This document shows, in pieces, positions 1 to 8,496 of a DNA stretch of 64,000 nucleotides (within the stretch, counting starts at the first letter, position 1; every line of letters starts with the position of its first letter). The stretch lies in contig NZ_FORH01000001.1 in the NCBI RefSeq assembly GCF_900113955.1, positions 302,395 to 366,394 on the forward strand, read 5' to 3'. Both the position numbers and the translations under genes were made by a program. The stretch comes from Celeribacter neptunius. GTDB lineage: Bacteria > Pseudomonadota > Alphaproteobacteria > Rhodobacterales > Rhodobacteraceae. Under the pieces are notes generated by a model. That model ran no database searches. It was not told the origin of the DNA and saw only the letters and a list, made by a program, of their open reading frames with translations.

Positions 1-258
1 CCGCAGCATCTGCGCATCGATTTCGACCGCGACGGGCGTGGCCCCAATCCGACGCCGCAGGACGGGACGCCGGCCCGCGCCACGGTGCAGCGGGCGCGGT
101 TCATGGGGCGCGAGAGCCTCGTGGAATTCAGGATGGAGTTCGACGGTTCGGTGCTCAAGGCGACGGTGCCCTCGGTGTTTCTGCCGAAACCGGGCACGCC
201 GATGTGGCTGATGATGCGCCGGGACCGCTGTTTCGTGTTCCCCACGCCTGCAGCCTAG
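1..258 (+). CDS. ABC transporter ATP-binding protein, C-terminal end (partial)
   Basis: Frame 1 is open from the left edge to a TAG and encodes the last 85 residues of a protein. The stretch ARATVQRARFMGRESLVEF and the following short beta-rich repeats look like a TOBE domain, the small C-terminal domain of ATPases that energise binding-protein-dependent importers of the iron, polyamine or phosphonate type. The Walker motifs would lie outside the window, so the ATPase assignment is inferred from the TOBE-like tail alone and the substrate cannot be told. Confidence 0.6.
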   Translation, partial: PQHLRIDFDRDGRGPNPTPQDGTPARATVQRARFMGRESLVEFRMEFDGSVLKATVPSVFLPKPGTPMWLMMRRDRCFVFPTPAA

Positions 259-268
259 CTCCGGCGAC

Positions 269-1003
269 TTAATCGCGGTTTTTAAACGGTTTATGCGCCT
301 GTTGATAGGCGATGAAATCCTCGAGCGTCTTGCCCGGTTCGTCGTGGAACGTGGCGCCGGTGTCGATCACGCTCTCGATCCGGTCGACCCGGAAGGTGCG
401 GAACGCCGCGCGCGCCTCGCACCAGGCGCTCATGGTCCAGACCCGGCCCCAATAGTTGAGCTGCAAGGGGCGCACCAAGCGCGTCGAGCTTTCGCCGGAG
501 AGCGCCAGATAGGTGATGCGCAGCACCTTTTGTTCACGCACCGCCTGTCGCAAGAGCGGCATATGCCTGTAGCCCGCCCGGGCGTCGGCAAAGGCAAAGG
601 GATGCACCGCGTAGCCCCAGCCGGCCGCCGGCGGGCCGGTGTTTTCCGGCAGCACCGCATCGATCTTTTCCGCGAGACTCCTGGCGCTGTCCGCCAGCTC
701 CGGATCGGAGGCCTCGCCGAGGATCGCCACGGCGAGATGCAGTGCCTCGAGCTCGCCCATGGTGAGATTCATCGGCGGCAGGGTGATCGGCGCGGTGATC
801 ATGTAACCGACGCCGCGTTCGCCCTCGACCGGCACGCCGGAGGCCTTGAGCGTCGCCATATCGCGCCAGATCGTGCGTTCGGAGACCTCGACGCGCCCGG
901 CCAGTTCGCGGGCGGTATGAAGCTGCCCGTCGCGCAGGATCCCGATGAGATCGAACAGGCGGTCGCTGCGCCGGATACCGGTTTCCTTGCGACCGCCTGC
1001 CAT
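269..1003 (-). CDS. YafY-type WYL-domain transcriptional regulator
   Basis: 244 residues. An N-terminal DeoR-like winged helix-turn-helix (about residues 14-65, including ARELAGRVEVSERTIWRDM) is followed by a WYL ligand-binding domain (about 130-225, around YWGRVWTMSAWCE). Such proteins usually control a neighbouring gene in response to a small ligand. The start chosen is the ATG at 1003; a GTG at 1006 is also possible. It begins 4 bases after the stop of the upstream small ORF and is probably translationally coupled to it. An inverted repeat upstream of that partner gene (1382-1405) is a plausible autoregulatory operator. Confidence 0.85.
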   Translation of the reverse strand: MAGGRKETGIRRSDRLFDLIGILRDGQLHTARELAGRVEVSERTIWRDMATLKASGVPVEGERGVGYMITAPITLPPMNLTMGELEALHLAVAILGEASDPELADSARSLAEKIDAVLPENTGPPAAGWGYAVHPFAFADARAGYRHMPLLRQAVREQKVLRITYLALSGESSTRLVRPLQLNYWGRVWTMSAWCEARAAFRTFRVDRIESVIDTGATFHDEPGKTLEDFIAYQQAHKPFKNRD

Positions 1004-1007
1004 CACG

Positions 1008-1337
1008 TTACGCCGCTTCCAGATCGGCCGCTTTGGCGAAGATCGGCGGGGTGCGGTGCATGATGACGCTCTCGGGCTTCACCAGCGCCATATAGGGCGC
1101 CGCCGCCGGGTGATCGCGAAAGCCCGCATCACAGGCCTCCATCGTCGCCTGATCGGCCCAGCTGATCTGATCGACCCAATTGCCGTCTTCGCGCTTGTAG
1201 AGCGCCCGGCCGAGATAGCCGGGGAAGGTGAGGAAATAGGCCTCCAGATCCTGCGCGCGCGCCGCGAGATCCGTCTCCGTGGCGCCTTCGGCCAGTTGGA
1301 AGATCACAGTTTCAATCATCTGAATATTCATGGTCAT
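1008..1337 (-). CDS. Small ABM-superfamily (dimeric alpha-beta barrel) protein
   Basis: 109 residues beginning MTMNIQMIETVIFQLAEG. The ATG at 1337 has a good ribosome site (GGAGAA) just upstream, so the longer open frame extending to 1454 is not used. Size and pattern (IETVIFQLAEGATE, a central FPGYLGRALYKREDG, WVDQISWADQATM) match ferredoxin-like proteins related to antibiotic-biosynthesis monooxygenases, in which a homodimer forms one barrel. It is co-transcribed with the WYL regulator that follows. The enzymatic role is unknown. Confidence 0.7.
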   Translation of the reverse strand: MTMNIQMIETVIFQLAEGATETDLAARAQDLEAYFLTFPGYLGRALYKREDGNWVDQISWADQATMEACDAGFRDHPAAAPYMALVKPESVIMHRTPPIFAKAADLEAA

Positions 1338-1381
1338 TTTTCTCCGATTCGAGGTTTCGATGACCTGAGAATGGCGCTCGA

Positions 1382-1405
1382 CAACTGACATAAACCTGTC
1401 TGTTG
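1382..1405. promoter_or_regulatory. Inverted repeat, candidate operator of the WYL regulator
   Basis: CAACTGACA, six bases, then TGTCTGTTG: a 9-bp inverted repeat with one mismatch, 45-68 bases upstream of the ABM-like gene start. Position and symmetry suit a dimeric repressor. Assigning it to the WYL regulator encoded two genes away is inference. Confidence 0.45.
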
Positions 1406-1554
1406 AGATTTTCCAGCCTGTTGCGCCGCGGCAATGTTGTGCATCGACCGCCAAAACGCGTTTTTGCGCTTTTCCTCTCTGGATCGCCGTCCTAATCCTT
1501 GTTCCCGAGATTTGTGACGGGTCTTTTCACGGCCCGCTGAAAATGGAGAGACAC

Positions 1555-1770
1555 ATGCTCAACAATATCGGCCTTCCGGGTCTTCTGCTCATCGCCGTCG
1601 TGGTTCTGGTGCTCTTTGGCCGCGGCAAGATTTCCGGCCTCATGGGCGAAGTGGGCAAAGGCATCACCTCGTTCAAGAAAGGCGTCGCCGAGGGCACCAA
1701 GGAGATCGAGGACGAAGCCGCCTCTGTCGCCAAGGACATCACCCCCGAGGACGAGAAAGACAAAGCCTGA
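1555..1770 (+). CDS. tatA: Twin-arginine translocase subunit TatA
   Basis: 71 residues from the ATG at 1555, preceded by GGAGAG. One N-terminal membrane helix ([13 protein letters not shown]) carries the FGRGKI hinge typical of TatA, followed by an amphipathic helix ([20 protein letters not shown]) and an acidic tail. TatA oligomers form the size-adjustable pore for folded proteins with RR signal peptides. It is first of tatA-tatB-tatC. Likely clients in this window include SoxY, SoxB and SoxC, which all begin with twin-arginine-type sequences. Confidence 0.95.
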   Translation: MLNNIGLPGLLLIAVVVLVLFGRGKISGLMGEVGKGITSFKKGVAEGTKEIEDEAASVAKDITPEDEKDKA

Positions 1771-1871
1771 GGGCTTGGGCCTGAAGGCTTGGCTTTCGAA
1801 GGAAGACCTTCGGCGGGCGGGGCAGGGTGACCTGCCTCATGTGATGTGGCAATTGGACAAGGCGGTGCGGG

Positions 1872-2489
1872 ATGTTTGACATCGGCATGTCAGAACTCTT
1901 GGTGGTGGGCGTGGTGGCCCTGATCGTGGTCGGTCCCAAGGACCTGCCGGGGATGTTCCGGACGCTTGGGCGATTCACCGCCCGGGCAAAATCCATGGCG
2001 CGGGAGTTTTCCCGGGCAATGGAATCTGCGGCGGATGAGGCCGGGGTGAAGGATGCGGCGGACGCGCTCAAGGGCGCGGCCAATCCGAAGAAATTCGGTC
2101 TCGACAAGCTCAACGAGGCGGCGGACACATTCGAGAAATGGGACCCGATGAAGGCCGCGGACGGCAAGGCCGCGCCGAAGACGACGGATCTGCAAAAAGA
2201 CGAGCTGAGCCCCGATCGCGCGGAAATGGCGCAAAAGATCTCGGATGCGGCGGCCAAGAAGGCGACAGAGCGACAGGCGGCGGAAGCCGCGGCAGAGCAG
2301 GAGGCCAAACCGGCTCCGGCGGCCGCGACGGAAGCCCCCGCGCAAAAGCCGGCAGCAAAGAAAGCTCCCGCCAAGAAGGCCCCAGCCAAGAAAGCGCCAG
2401 CCAAAAAGGCAGCAACCCCGAAAGCCGCGGCCAAACCCGCGAAGAAACCGGCTGCAAAACCTGCCAAGAAGACCGAGGATAACGCATGA
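1872..2489 (+). CDS. tatB: Sec-independent protein translocase TatB
   Basis: 205 residues. The N-terminus MFDIGMSELLVVGVVALIVVG with the PKDLP turn is diagnostic of TatB, the receptor partner of TatC; an amphipathic helix follows (FRTLGRFTARAKSMAREF). The last 45 or so residues are a low-complexity Lys/Ala/Pro tail with repeated KKAPA units, predicted cytosolic and disordered. The stop overlaps the tatC start (ATGA). A 100-bp spacer separates it from tatA. Confidence 0.95.
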   Translation: MFDIGMSELLVVGVVALIVVGPKDLPGMFRTLGRFTARAKSMAREFSRAMESAADEAGVKDAADALKGAANPKKFGLDKLNEAADTFEKWDPMKAADGKAAPKTTDLQKDELSPDRAEMAQKISDAAAKKATERQAAEAAAEQEAKPAPAAATEAPAQKPAAKKAPAKKAPAKKAPAKKAATPKAAAKPAKKPAAKPAKKTEDNA

Positions 2490-3373
2490 GCGACAGCGAT
2501 ATCGATGACAGCAGCGCGCCGCTGATCGAACATCTGGCGGAACTGCGCACCCGTATCATCCGCTCGGTTCTGGCCTTTGTCGTCGGCATGGTGATCTGTT
2601 TCACCGTGGCCGGGCCGATCCTGGATTTCCTTCTGGTGCCGATCGAGAAGTCCATGCGGGCGCTGGGCAACCCGAACCCGGTGATGCAATACACCGCGCC
2701 GCAGGAATATTTCTTTACCCTCATTCGCATCTCCATGGTTGGCGGTCTGGCCGTGTCTTTCCCGGTGATCGCCTATCAGCTCTGGCGCTTCGTGGCGCCG
2801 GGTCTTTACCGCAATGAGAAGAATGCCTTTCTGCCCTTCCTGATCGCCTCGCCGGTGCTGTTCCTGATGGGCGCGGCCTTCGCGCAATATGTGGTCGTGC
2901 CGCTGGCGATGACCTTCTTCCTGGGCTTTGCGGATCTGCCGTCTTTCGTTGGCGCTCTGGTGAGCAACGGCGGCGACGTGGCCGCGGCCTCGACGGACAG
3001 CGGTATCGACATCGTCTTCAACGGCAAGGTCAACGAAAGCCTCGATATCACGCTGAAAATGATCGTGGCCTTCGGTCTGTGTTTCCAGCTGCCGGTGCTT
3101 CTGACCCTGATGGGCAAGGCCGGGCTGGCCACCGCCGCCGGTCTGCGCGGCACCCGCAAATACGCGGTTGTCGGCATTCTGACCGTCGCCGCACTGGTGA
3201 CGCCGCCGGATGTCACCACCCAGCTCATCCTCTTCACCGTGGTCTACGGGCTCTATGAGATTTCGATCTTCCTCGTTGCCCGGGTCGAGAAGAAGCGCAA
3301 TGACGAGCTGCGTGCCGCCGGTGTGCTCGACGAGGATGACGATATTTTCGCCGAATTCGACGAGGACGACTGA
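2486..3373 (+). CDS. tatC: Sec-independent protein translocase TatC
   Basis: 295 residues with about six membrane helices. The N-terminal PLIEHLAELRTRIIRS motif and the conserved AFPVIAYQLWRFVAPGL-like region (here SFPVIAYQLWRFVAPGLY) are hallmarks of TatC, the multi-spanning subunit that binds RR signal peptides. The C-terminal tail is strongly acidic (EDDDIFAEFDEDD). It overlaps tatB by 4 bases. Confidence 0.97.
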   Translation: MSDSDIDDSSAPLIEHLAELRTRIIRSVLAFVVGMVICFTVAGPILDFLLVPIEKSMRALGNPNPVMQYTAPQEYFFTLIRISMVGGLAVSFPVIAYQLWRFVAPGLYRNEKNAFLPFLIASPVLFLMGAAFAQYVVVPLAMTFFLGFADLPSFVGALVSNGGDVAAASTDSGIDIVFNGKVNESLDITLKMIVAFGLCFQLPVLLTLMGKAGLATAAGLRGTRKYAVVGILTVAALVTPPDVTTQLILFTVVYGLYEISIFLVARVEKKRNDELRAAGVLDEDDDIFAEFDEDD

Positions 3374-3378
3374 TCCCG

Positions 3379-4221
3379 ATGAGTGACGACACATTGACAC
3401 GGATTGCAGAGGCGCTGGAGCGGATGGCCCCGGCGCCTCTGGCCGCACCCGATTTCGAAACGGCCGAGGCCTATGTCTGGCACACCGAGCCGGATGCCTT
3501 GCAGCCGGTGCCCAGGGTGGCCCGGGTGGATATCTCGCTGCTGATCGGGGTCGATCGCGCCCGCGACACGCTCCTGGAGAATACGCTGCAATTCGCCCGT
3601 GGCCTGCCTGCGAACAACGCGCTCTTGTGGGGCGCGCGCGGCATGGGCAAGTCCTCGCTGGTGAAATCCGTCCATGCGGCGGTGAACGCGCAAGGCCTGC
3701 CCTTGAAGATCGTCGAGATGCAGCGTGAGGATCTGCCCTCCGTGGCACGGCTCCTGCATCTTCTGCGTGGCTCCGAGCATCGCTTCCTGTTGTTCTGCGA
3801 CGATCTGTCGTTTTCGCACGATGACCAGCATTACAAATCCCTGAAAGCCGTTTTGGATGGCGGCATCGAAGGCCGGCCCGAGAATGTGCTGTTCTACGCC
3901 ACCTCGAACCGCCGCCACCTGATGCCGCGCGACATGATCGAGAACGAGCGCAGCTCCGCGATCAACCCGTCGGAAGCGACCGAGGAAAAGGTTTCGCTCT
4001 CGGACCGGTTCGGGCTCTGGCTCGGTTTCCATCCGTGCTCGCAGGACGAGTATCTCGAGATGATCCGGGGCTATTGCAACGCTTACGGCGTCGAGATCGA
4101 CGACGAGACGCTGCGCGCTGAAGCCATCGAGTGGCAGGCCACACGCGGTTCGCGTTCGGGCCGTGTGGCCTGGCAATATTTCACCGATCTGGCCGGGCGG
4201 ATGGGCGTTACGCTGGGGTGA
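3379..4221 (+). CDS. DUF815-family AAA-type ATP-binding protein
   Basis: 280 residues. Walker A is LLWGARGMGKSSL (about residues 77-89), Walker B is FLLFCDDLSF, and a Sensor-like ATSNRRHLMP follows. The family is widespread but has no assigned substrate. It starts 5 bases after tatC and reads in the same direction, so it probably shares the tat transcript, a common arrangement in Rhodobacterales. Confidence 0.88.
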   Translation: MSDDTLTRIAEALERMAPAPLAAPDFETAEAYVWHTEPDALQPVPRVARVDISLLIGVDRARDTLLENTLQFARGLPANNALLWGARGMGKSSLVKSVHAAVNAQGLPLKIVEMQREDLPSVARLLHLLRGSEHRFLLFCDDLSFSHDDQHYKSLKAVLDGGIEGRPENVLFYATSNRRHLMPRDMIENERSSAINPSEATEEKVSLSDRFGLWLGFHPCSQDEYLEMIRGYCNAYGVEIDDETLRAEAIEWQATRGSRSGRVAWQYFTDLAGRMGVTLG

Positions 4222-4249
4222 TTTCAGCAAAGCGGATTATAGGGAAACA

Positions 4250-4280
4250 AAAACGGGCGCCAGTGAGCGCCCGTTTTGTT
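4250..4280. terminator. Bidirectional intrinsic terminator between the tat operon and the nlpD-like gene
   Basis: AAAACGGGCGC, a short loop, then GCGCCCGTTTTG: a GC-rich stem flanked by A-runs on the left and T-runs on the right. It sits between two convergent genes and can serve both strands. Confidence 0.85.
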
Positions 4281-4297
4281 TTGCCTGTCGCTGCGGG

Positions 4298-5512
4298 TCA
4301 GTTCAGATAGGGCGTCGGATCGACCGTCTGGGTGCCCTTGAACACCATGAACTGCAAAGCGTTGAATTCGTTCGCGGTCACCTTGGCGATGGTCTGGCCT
4401 TTCTTGACCCTGTCGCCCTTCTTGACGCTGATACCGTCGATGAAGCTGTAGGCCGTCTGCAAGCCATCGCCGTGATCCACGACCATGATCTTCACCCCGT
4501 CGGCATTGGTGGAAATCAGCTTCACCGTGCCGTCCTTGGCCGCTTTCACCGGCGTGCCGGAGCTGGCGGAGAACAGGATGAATTTCGACTTGGTCTTGTC
4601 ATAGTCGCGGATGATCGCGCCGGAGACCGGTTTGACCATTTCCGCGCTCGAGGTCTGGGTGGCGCCGAGATCGGCGGCGGGTTTGGTTTCCTTCGGCGCG
4701 GGCACGGCCGCTGCCGGATCGGGCAGGGGCTCTGCCGCCGAGGGCGGGGTGGGCGTCGGGGTGCCGGCCCCCGGCTCGGTCTCGGCCACCTGTTGAACCG
4801 GCGCTTCGGAGGCCTTGACCGGGATCAGCAGGTAACGGCCTTCCTGCACCTCGAGATTGGCGCCAAGTCCGTTCCAATCGGCCAGCGCGCGCACCGAGAT
4901 GCCATATTTGCGGGCGATGGAATAGGCGGTCTCACCGCGTTTGACCTGGTGGCGCACCGGTTCCATGCCGCCGATCGGGTCGGAGGCCTGAGCCTGCGTC
5001 ATCGTGGTGGTGGTCACGCTCTGCGTGGTGCCGCCGGTGTTGGTCGCGGCATTGTTCAGCGCCTCGTCGGTCAGCGCCGTGATGTCGATTCGCTCGCCGG
5101 AGGCAATCGTGCCGGCCTTGGTCGTGGCGGAAGAGCCGTCGATGCGGCGCGGCAGGGCCACGACCTCGCCTTCGCGCAGCGAGACATCGTCGGTGATGCC
5201 GTTGTAGCGCGCCAGCTCGGTGGCCGGGATACCGGTGCGGGCGGCCACCGAGGCAATGGTGTCGCCGCGTTGGGCCACGGCGACCTGATAATTCGGATAG
5301 GAAATGATACCGTTGGCATCGGGCACCGGTTTCGACACGGTCTGGGCCTCGCTGGCCGCCGGTGCCGTGGTGAACCCGTCGGTCAGCCCGCGCAGGTCGA
5401 AATCGATCGGCTTGTCGCAGGCCGCAAGCGCCAGGGCGGCGGACCCGGCCAGCAACAGCTGCAGGGCGCGCAGGCGCGGGGATCGTACGGATGAAATCGT
5501 CACGGTGCTCAT
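4298..5512 (-). CDS. NlpD-type lipoprotein: two LysM domains plus degenerate LytM (M23) domain
   Basis: 404 residues. The signal peptide ends in a lipobox LALAAC (Cys32). LysM 1 lies at about 69-120 (VAVAQRGDTIASVAARTGI) and LysM 2 at about 186-230 (HQVKRGETAYSIARKYGI), followed by an Ala/Pro linker and a C-terminal M23 fold at about 300-400 (SSGTPVKAAKDGTVKL, VDHGDGLQTAYSFID). The zinc ligands are missing: there is no HxxxD before SSGTPV, and the final HxH is replaced by LQF. It should therefore act as an activator or regulator of a cell-wall amidase, like NlpD/EnvC, at the periplasmic face. It follows surE-pcm as in many proteobacteria. Confidence 0.88.
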   Translation of the reverse strand: MSTVTISSVRSPRLRALQLLLAGSAALALAACDKPIDFDLRGLTDGFTTAPAASEAQTVSKPVPDANGIISYPNYQVAVAQRGDTIASVAARTGIPATELARYNGITDDVSLREGEVVALPRRIDGSSATTKAGTIASGERIDITALTDEALNNAATNTGGTTQSVTTTTMTQAQASDPIGGMEPVRHQVKRGETAYSIARKYGISVRALADWNGLGANLEVQEGRYLLIPVKASEAPVQQVAETEPGAGTPTPTPPSAAEPLPDPAAAVPAPKETKPAADLGATQTSSAEMVKPVSGAIIRDYDKTKSKFILFSASSGTPVKAAKDGTVKLISTNADGVKIMVVDHGDGLQTAYSFIDGISVKKGDRVKKGQTIAKVTANEFNALQFMVFKGTQTVDPTPYLN

Positions 5513-5605
5513 GGCTCTCTTGTCCTCAATTCCTGGGGACGGCCTCTTGGGCGCCCCGATCGCCTTTCTTGGCGAAGGCTTACACTCTTATCGTTTCAAA
5601 CGCCG

Positions 5606-6247
5606 TCATTCCTGTCCCATCCCTTCGACGAGTGGGACGAAACGCACGGCGCGCAATTCTTCATATTCGAAACCCTGCTCGGTCTTCGTCACCTTGATGA
5701 GGCTCTGAACCGCGTCAGACTGCCCCACCGGCACCACCATGATACCGCCTGTTTTCAACTGCGCCAAGAGGGGGCCGGGCGGGTCTTCGGCGGCGGCGGT
5801 GACAATTATGCGATCAAAGGGCGCTTGTTCCGGCAAGCCAAACGAGCCGTCCGAGGACATGGAGGTGATATTGACGATGCCGAGACGATCGAACACCGTT
5901 TGCGCCTCGCGCACCAGCCTGGCATAACGGTCGACGGTGTAGACCCTGCGCGCCAATTGGCTGAGGACCGCCGCCTGATAGCCCGAGCCTGTGCCGACCT
6001 CCAGGACCTTGTCGCGCGGCTGCACATCGAGCGCCTGGGTCATCAGGCCCACGACCGAGGGTTGCGAAATGGTCTGGCCGCAGGCGATCGGCAGCGGCAT
6101 GTCCTCATAGGCGCGTTCGGCGAAGATCCCGCGCACGAAATCGCCGCGGTCGATCTTTTCCATCGCCTGAAGCGTGCGCCCGTCGGTGACGCCCTTGGAG
6201 CGCAGCGTGTAGAGAAACTGCATCTTGGCTTCGGGCGTCATCACCAT
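5606..6247 (-). CDS. pcm: Protein-L-isoaspartate O-methyltransferase
   Basis: 213 residues. SAM-binding motif I is [19 protein letters not shown]; the substrate region [26 protein letters not shown] is characteristic of PCMT. It methylates abnormal L-isoaspartyl residues to start repair of aged proteins. The start overlaps the surE stop by one base (TGATG), so the two are translationally coupled. Confidence 0.95.
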   Translation of the reverse strand: MVMTPEAKMQFLYTLRSKGVTDGRTLQAMEKIDRGDFVRGIFAERAYEDMPLPIACGQTISQPSVVGLMTQALDVQPRDKVLEVGTGSGYQAAVLSQLARRVYTVDRYARLVREAQTVFDRLGIVNITSMSSDGSFGLPEQAPFDRIIVTAAAEDPPGPLLAQLKTGGIMVVPVGQSDAVQSLIKVTKTEQGFEYEELRAVRFVPLVEGMGQE

Positions 6248-7026
6248 CAGAAGGCACTCTCCAGAGCGTCGAGCCGGTCATGCGCCGTCAGATCGGCGCG
6301 CATCGGCGTGACCGAGATATGATCCGCGAGATTGGCGCTCACGTCGGTGCCCGGGCCGGTGTCGACCGATTGTTCGGAGCCGCGCACCCAGAGGAAGCGC
6401 CGACCGGTCGGGGAGACCTGCCCCTCGATGCCGAAACCCGCAGTCTGGCGCCGTCCCTGCCGGCAGATCAGCGGCGATTTGGTGTCGGCGGCCGGGATCG
6501 GCGGGAAATTCACATTGTAGAACAGCCCGTAATCGCGATCCTCGTCCCAGGGTGCGGCGAGAAGACGCCGGACCACCTCGGCGCCGTGCCGGGCGGCGCT
6601 CTCGAACGGGTCTTCGGCCTGATAATTGCGCGGGCCGAGGAACTGCGACATGGCGATGGATTTCACCCCTTGCAGCGCACCCTCCATGGCGCCGCCGATA
6701 GTGCCGGAATACATGACATTTTCGCCCGCATTGTTGCCGCGGTTGACGCCGGAGAGCAGCAGATCGGGCTTTTCGGGCAGAATGTCGTGCAGGCCAGCCA
6801 GGACGCAATCGGCGGGCGAGCCCTCGGCGGCCCAGCGGCGCGGTCCGAGTTCGGTGATCATCGTCGGATGCGAATAAGAAATGCAATGGGCGACCCCGGA
6901 TTGCTCGAAGGCGGGCGCCACGACCCAGATCTCGCCCGCAGGCCCCGCCACCTCGGATGCGATCTTTTCGAGCGTCTTCAGGCCGGGGGCGTTGATGCCG
7001 TCGTCATTGGTGATCAGGATACGCAT
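6247..7026 (-). CDS. surE: 5'/3'-nucleotidase SurE
   Basis: 259 residues. The N-terminus [15 protein letters not shown] contains the metal-binding DD pair, and [18 protein letters not shown] is the second signature of the family. SurE is a metal-dependent survival protein that dephosphorylates nucleoside monophosphates. It is first gene of the surE-pcm-nlpD-like block. Confidence 0.96.
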   Translation of the reverse strand: MRILITNDDGINAPGLKTLEKIASEVAGPAGEIWVVAPAFEQSGVAHCISYSHPTMITELGPRRWAAEGSPADCVLAGLHDILPEKPDLLLSGVNRGNNAGENVMYSGTIGGAMEGALQGVKSIAMSQFLGPRNYQAEDPFESAARHGAEVVRRLLAAPWDEDRDYGLFYNVNFPPIPAADTKSPLICRQGRRQTAGFGIEGQVSPTGRRFLWVRGSEQSVDTGPGTDVSANLADHISVTPMRADLTAHDRLDALESAF

Positions 7027-7144
7027 GGGGCTGCTTTCTCTTGTGTTGTCCTATTCCTTAAAGCAGGCTTGGAATCGCGGCAAGTCGCCCGCGACCTCTG
7101 CGCGGAAAAACCCGGAGCAATCCGGAAAAATAAGGAGATCTCCC

Positions 7145-7534
7145 ATGGTCACGCCCGTTTTGGATGCCGTTGCGGTCACGGCGAAAGACATCGAACGCGC
7201 GATGGCGTTCTACACGGTGTTGGGGTTCGATTTCGAGGGTGGCTTTCTCTCCGACGACCATGTCGAGCCGGTGCGGCGCCCGGGAGAGCCGCGGCTGATG
7301 ATCGACAGTGCGGCCTTGATGGAAAAACTCACCGGCGAAGCGCCGCGCGCGCCCAATCACTCGGCCTTTGCGCTTCTCTGTGACACCCCGGCGGAGGTGG
7401 ACGGCATGGCGAAAGCGGTGGAAGAGGCCGGCTTCTCCGTGCTGGTCCAGCCCTGGGATGCCTTTTGGGGCCAGCGCTACGCCACGGTTTCCGACCCGGA
7501 TGGTTATCGCGTGGACCTGTTCGCGCCCTTGTGA
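7145..7534 (+). CDS. VOC-superfamily (glyoxalase/bleomycin-resistance type) protein
   Basis: 129 residues. The start at 7145 follows AAGGAGA at ideal distance, so the longer upstream open frame is not used. Paired beta-alpha-beta-beta-beta modules show MVTPVLDAVAVTAKDIERAMAFY at the start and QRYATVSDPDGYRVDLFAP at the end, the latter carrying the usual C-terminal metal-site region. The substrate is unknown. It is transcribed divergently from surE. Confidence 0.82.
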   Translation: MVTPVLDAVAVTAKDIERAMAFYTVLGFDFEGGFLSDDHVEPVRRPGEPRLMIDSAALMEKLTGEAPRAPNHSAFALLCDTPAEVDGMAKAVEEAGFSVLVQPWDAFWGQRYATVSDPDGYRVDLFAPL

Positions 7535-7583
7535 GCCTATGTCCCTGAGTGCATCCGAGACCTTCAGGGAAAACATCACTATG

Positions 7584-8297
7584 TCAGGAAGAGTTCTCGA
7601 GATAGTGTTGCAGAGGGTGGCGGTGTTCCGGCAGCGGCTGCAGCCCCGGTTTGCGCATTTCGAATTCCTTCAGGAACGCGCGTGGGTTCTCCATGCTCAG
7701 GTCTGAGAGATCGCGCGCGTCATAGCGCCACCATTCCGAGGCCTGCAGGGCATCGGCAATGTCCATATCGAACCGGTCGCGGATCTTTTTCGCGGGGATG
7801 CCGCCAACAATCGTATAGGGGGCGACATCCTTGGTCACCACGGCGCCATAGCCGATGATCGCGCCGTCATGAATGGTGATTCCTCCCTTCAGCGCCGCAT
7901 TGTCGGCGATCCAGACATCGTTGCCGATGTTGATCGGGGCCGGCGTGTTGTCGAAACTGCGGGGCATAGGCGAGTCGTCACGGGCATAACGCTGATAATG
8001 CCGACGCTTGTAGAACATCGGGCTGGTGCTCACCCAGTCGGCCGGATGGTCCACGCCCAGCCTGTGGACGCCTCGGCCGATGGAGCAATACCGACCGACA
8101 TGGGACAGGCCTTCGATAAAGCTCTGACTGTAGCTGAACGCCCCGAGAGGTAGGAAACCCTCCTGCGGATGCTGACACATCGGTTCAAAAGCCACGTCTT
8201 CCCCAGAGAGAGCCTGTCCCTTTTGCACGCGTGGATAAAAGCGGATGCGATATGTGTCGTAGAGATGTGAAAACTCGGCTTGGCTCAAATGGCGCAT
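7584..8297 (-). CDS. CatB-like acetyltransferase (left-handed beta-helix)
   Basis: 237 residues from the ATG at 8297, which has AGGAAG upstream. Hexapeptide repeats appear as INIGNDVWIADNAALKGG and IHDGAIIGYGAVVTKDVAPY, followed by the GGIPAKKIRDRF signature of xenobiotic/CatB O-acetyltransferases. The N-terminal third (SYSQSFIEGLSHVGRYCSIG) also fits. Such enzymes acetylate sugars or small hydroxyl compounds in the cytosol; the acceptor here is unknown. The frame is open upstream to 8444, but that part looks non-coding. Confidence 0.82.
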   Translation of the reverse strand: MRHLSQAEFSHLYDTYRIRFYPRVQKGQALSGEDVAFEPMCQHPQEGFLPLGAFSYSQSFIEGLSHVGRYCSIGRGVHRLGVDHPADWVSTSPMFYKRRHYQRYARDDSPMPRSFDNTPAPINIGNDVWIADNAALKGGITIHDGAIIGYGAVVTKDVAPYTIVGGIPAKKIRDRFDMDIADALQASEWWRYDARDLSDLSMENPRAFLKEFEMRKPGLQPLPEHRHPLQHYLENSS

Positions 8298-8496
8298 CGG
8301 GGCGGCTTCCTGTGCAATTGCCTCGGTCTGGCGGAGGTTTTCCGGAGACTCTATCTCGCGCAGGCGGGTTTGGCGATGGGCTGGGATGCGCAGGGGACGC
8401 GCCGAAGGCACATAGGACACAGAAGAGAGTAGAGAGGAGAGCACAGAGCGCGGGCAAGCGCCACAGCGGCGCAGGCGTGGTCCGGCTATTCGTGCT

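Noticed and set aside
2345-2480. AAGAAAGC-type DNA repeats as a mobile or tandem-repeat element
   Set aside because: They encode the Lys/Ala/Pro tail of TatB in frame; treated as protein low complexity.
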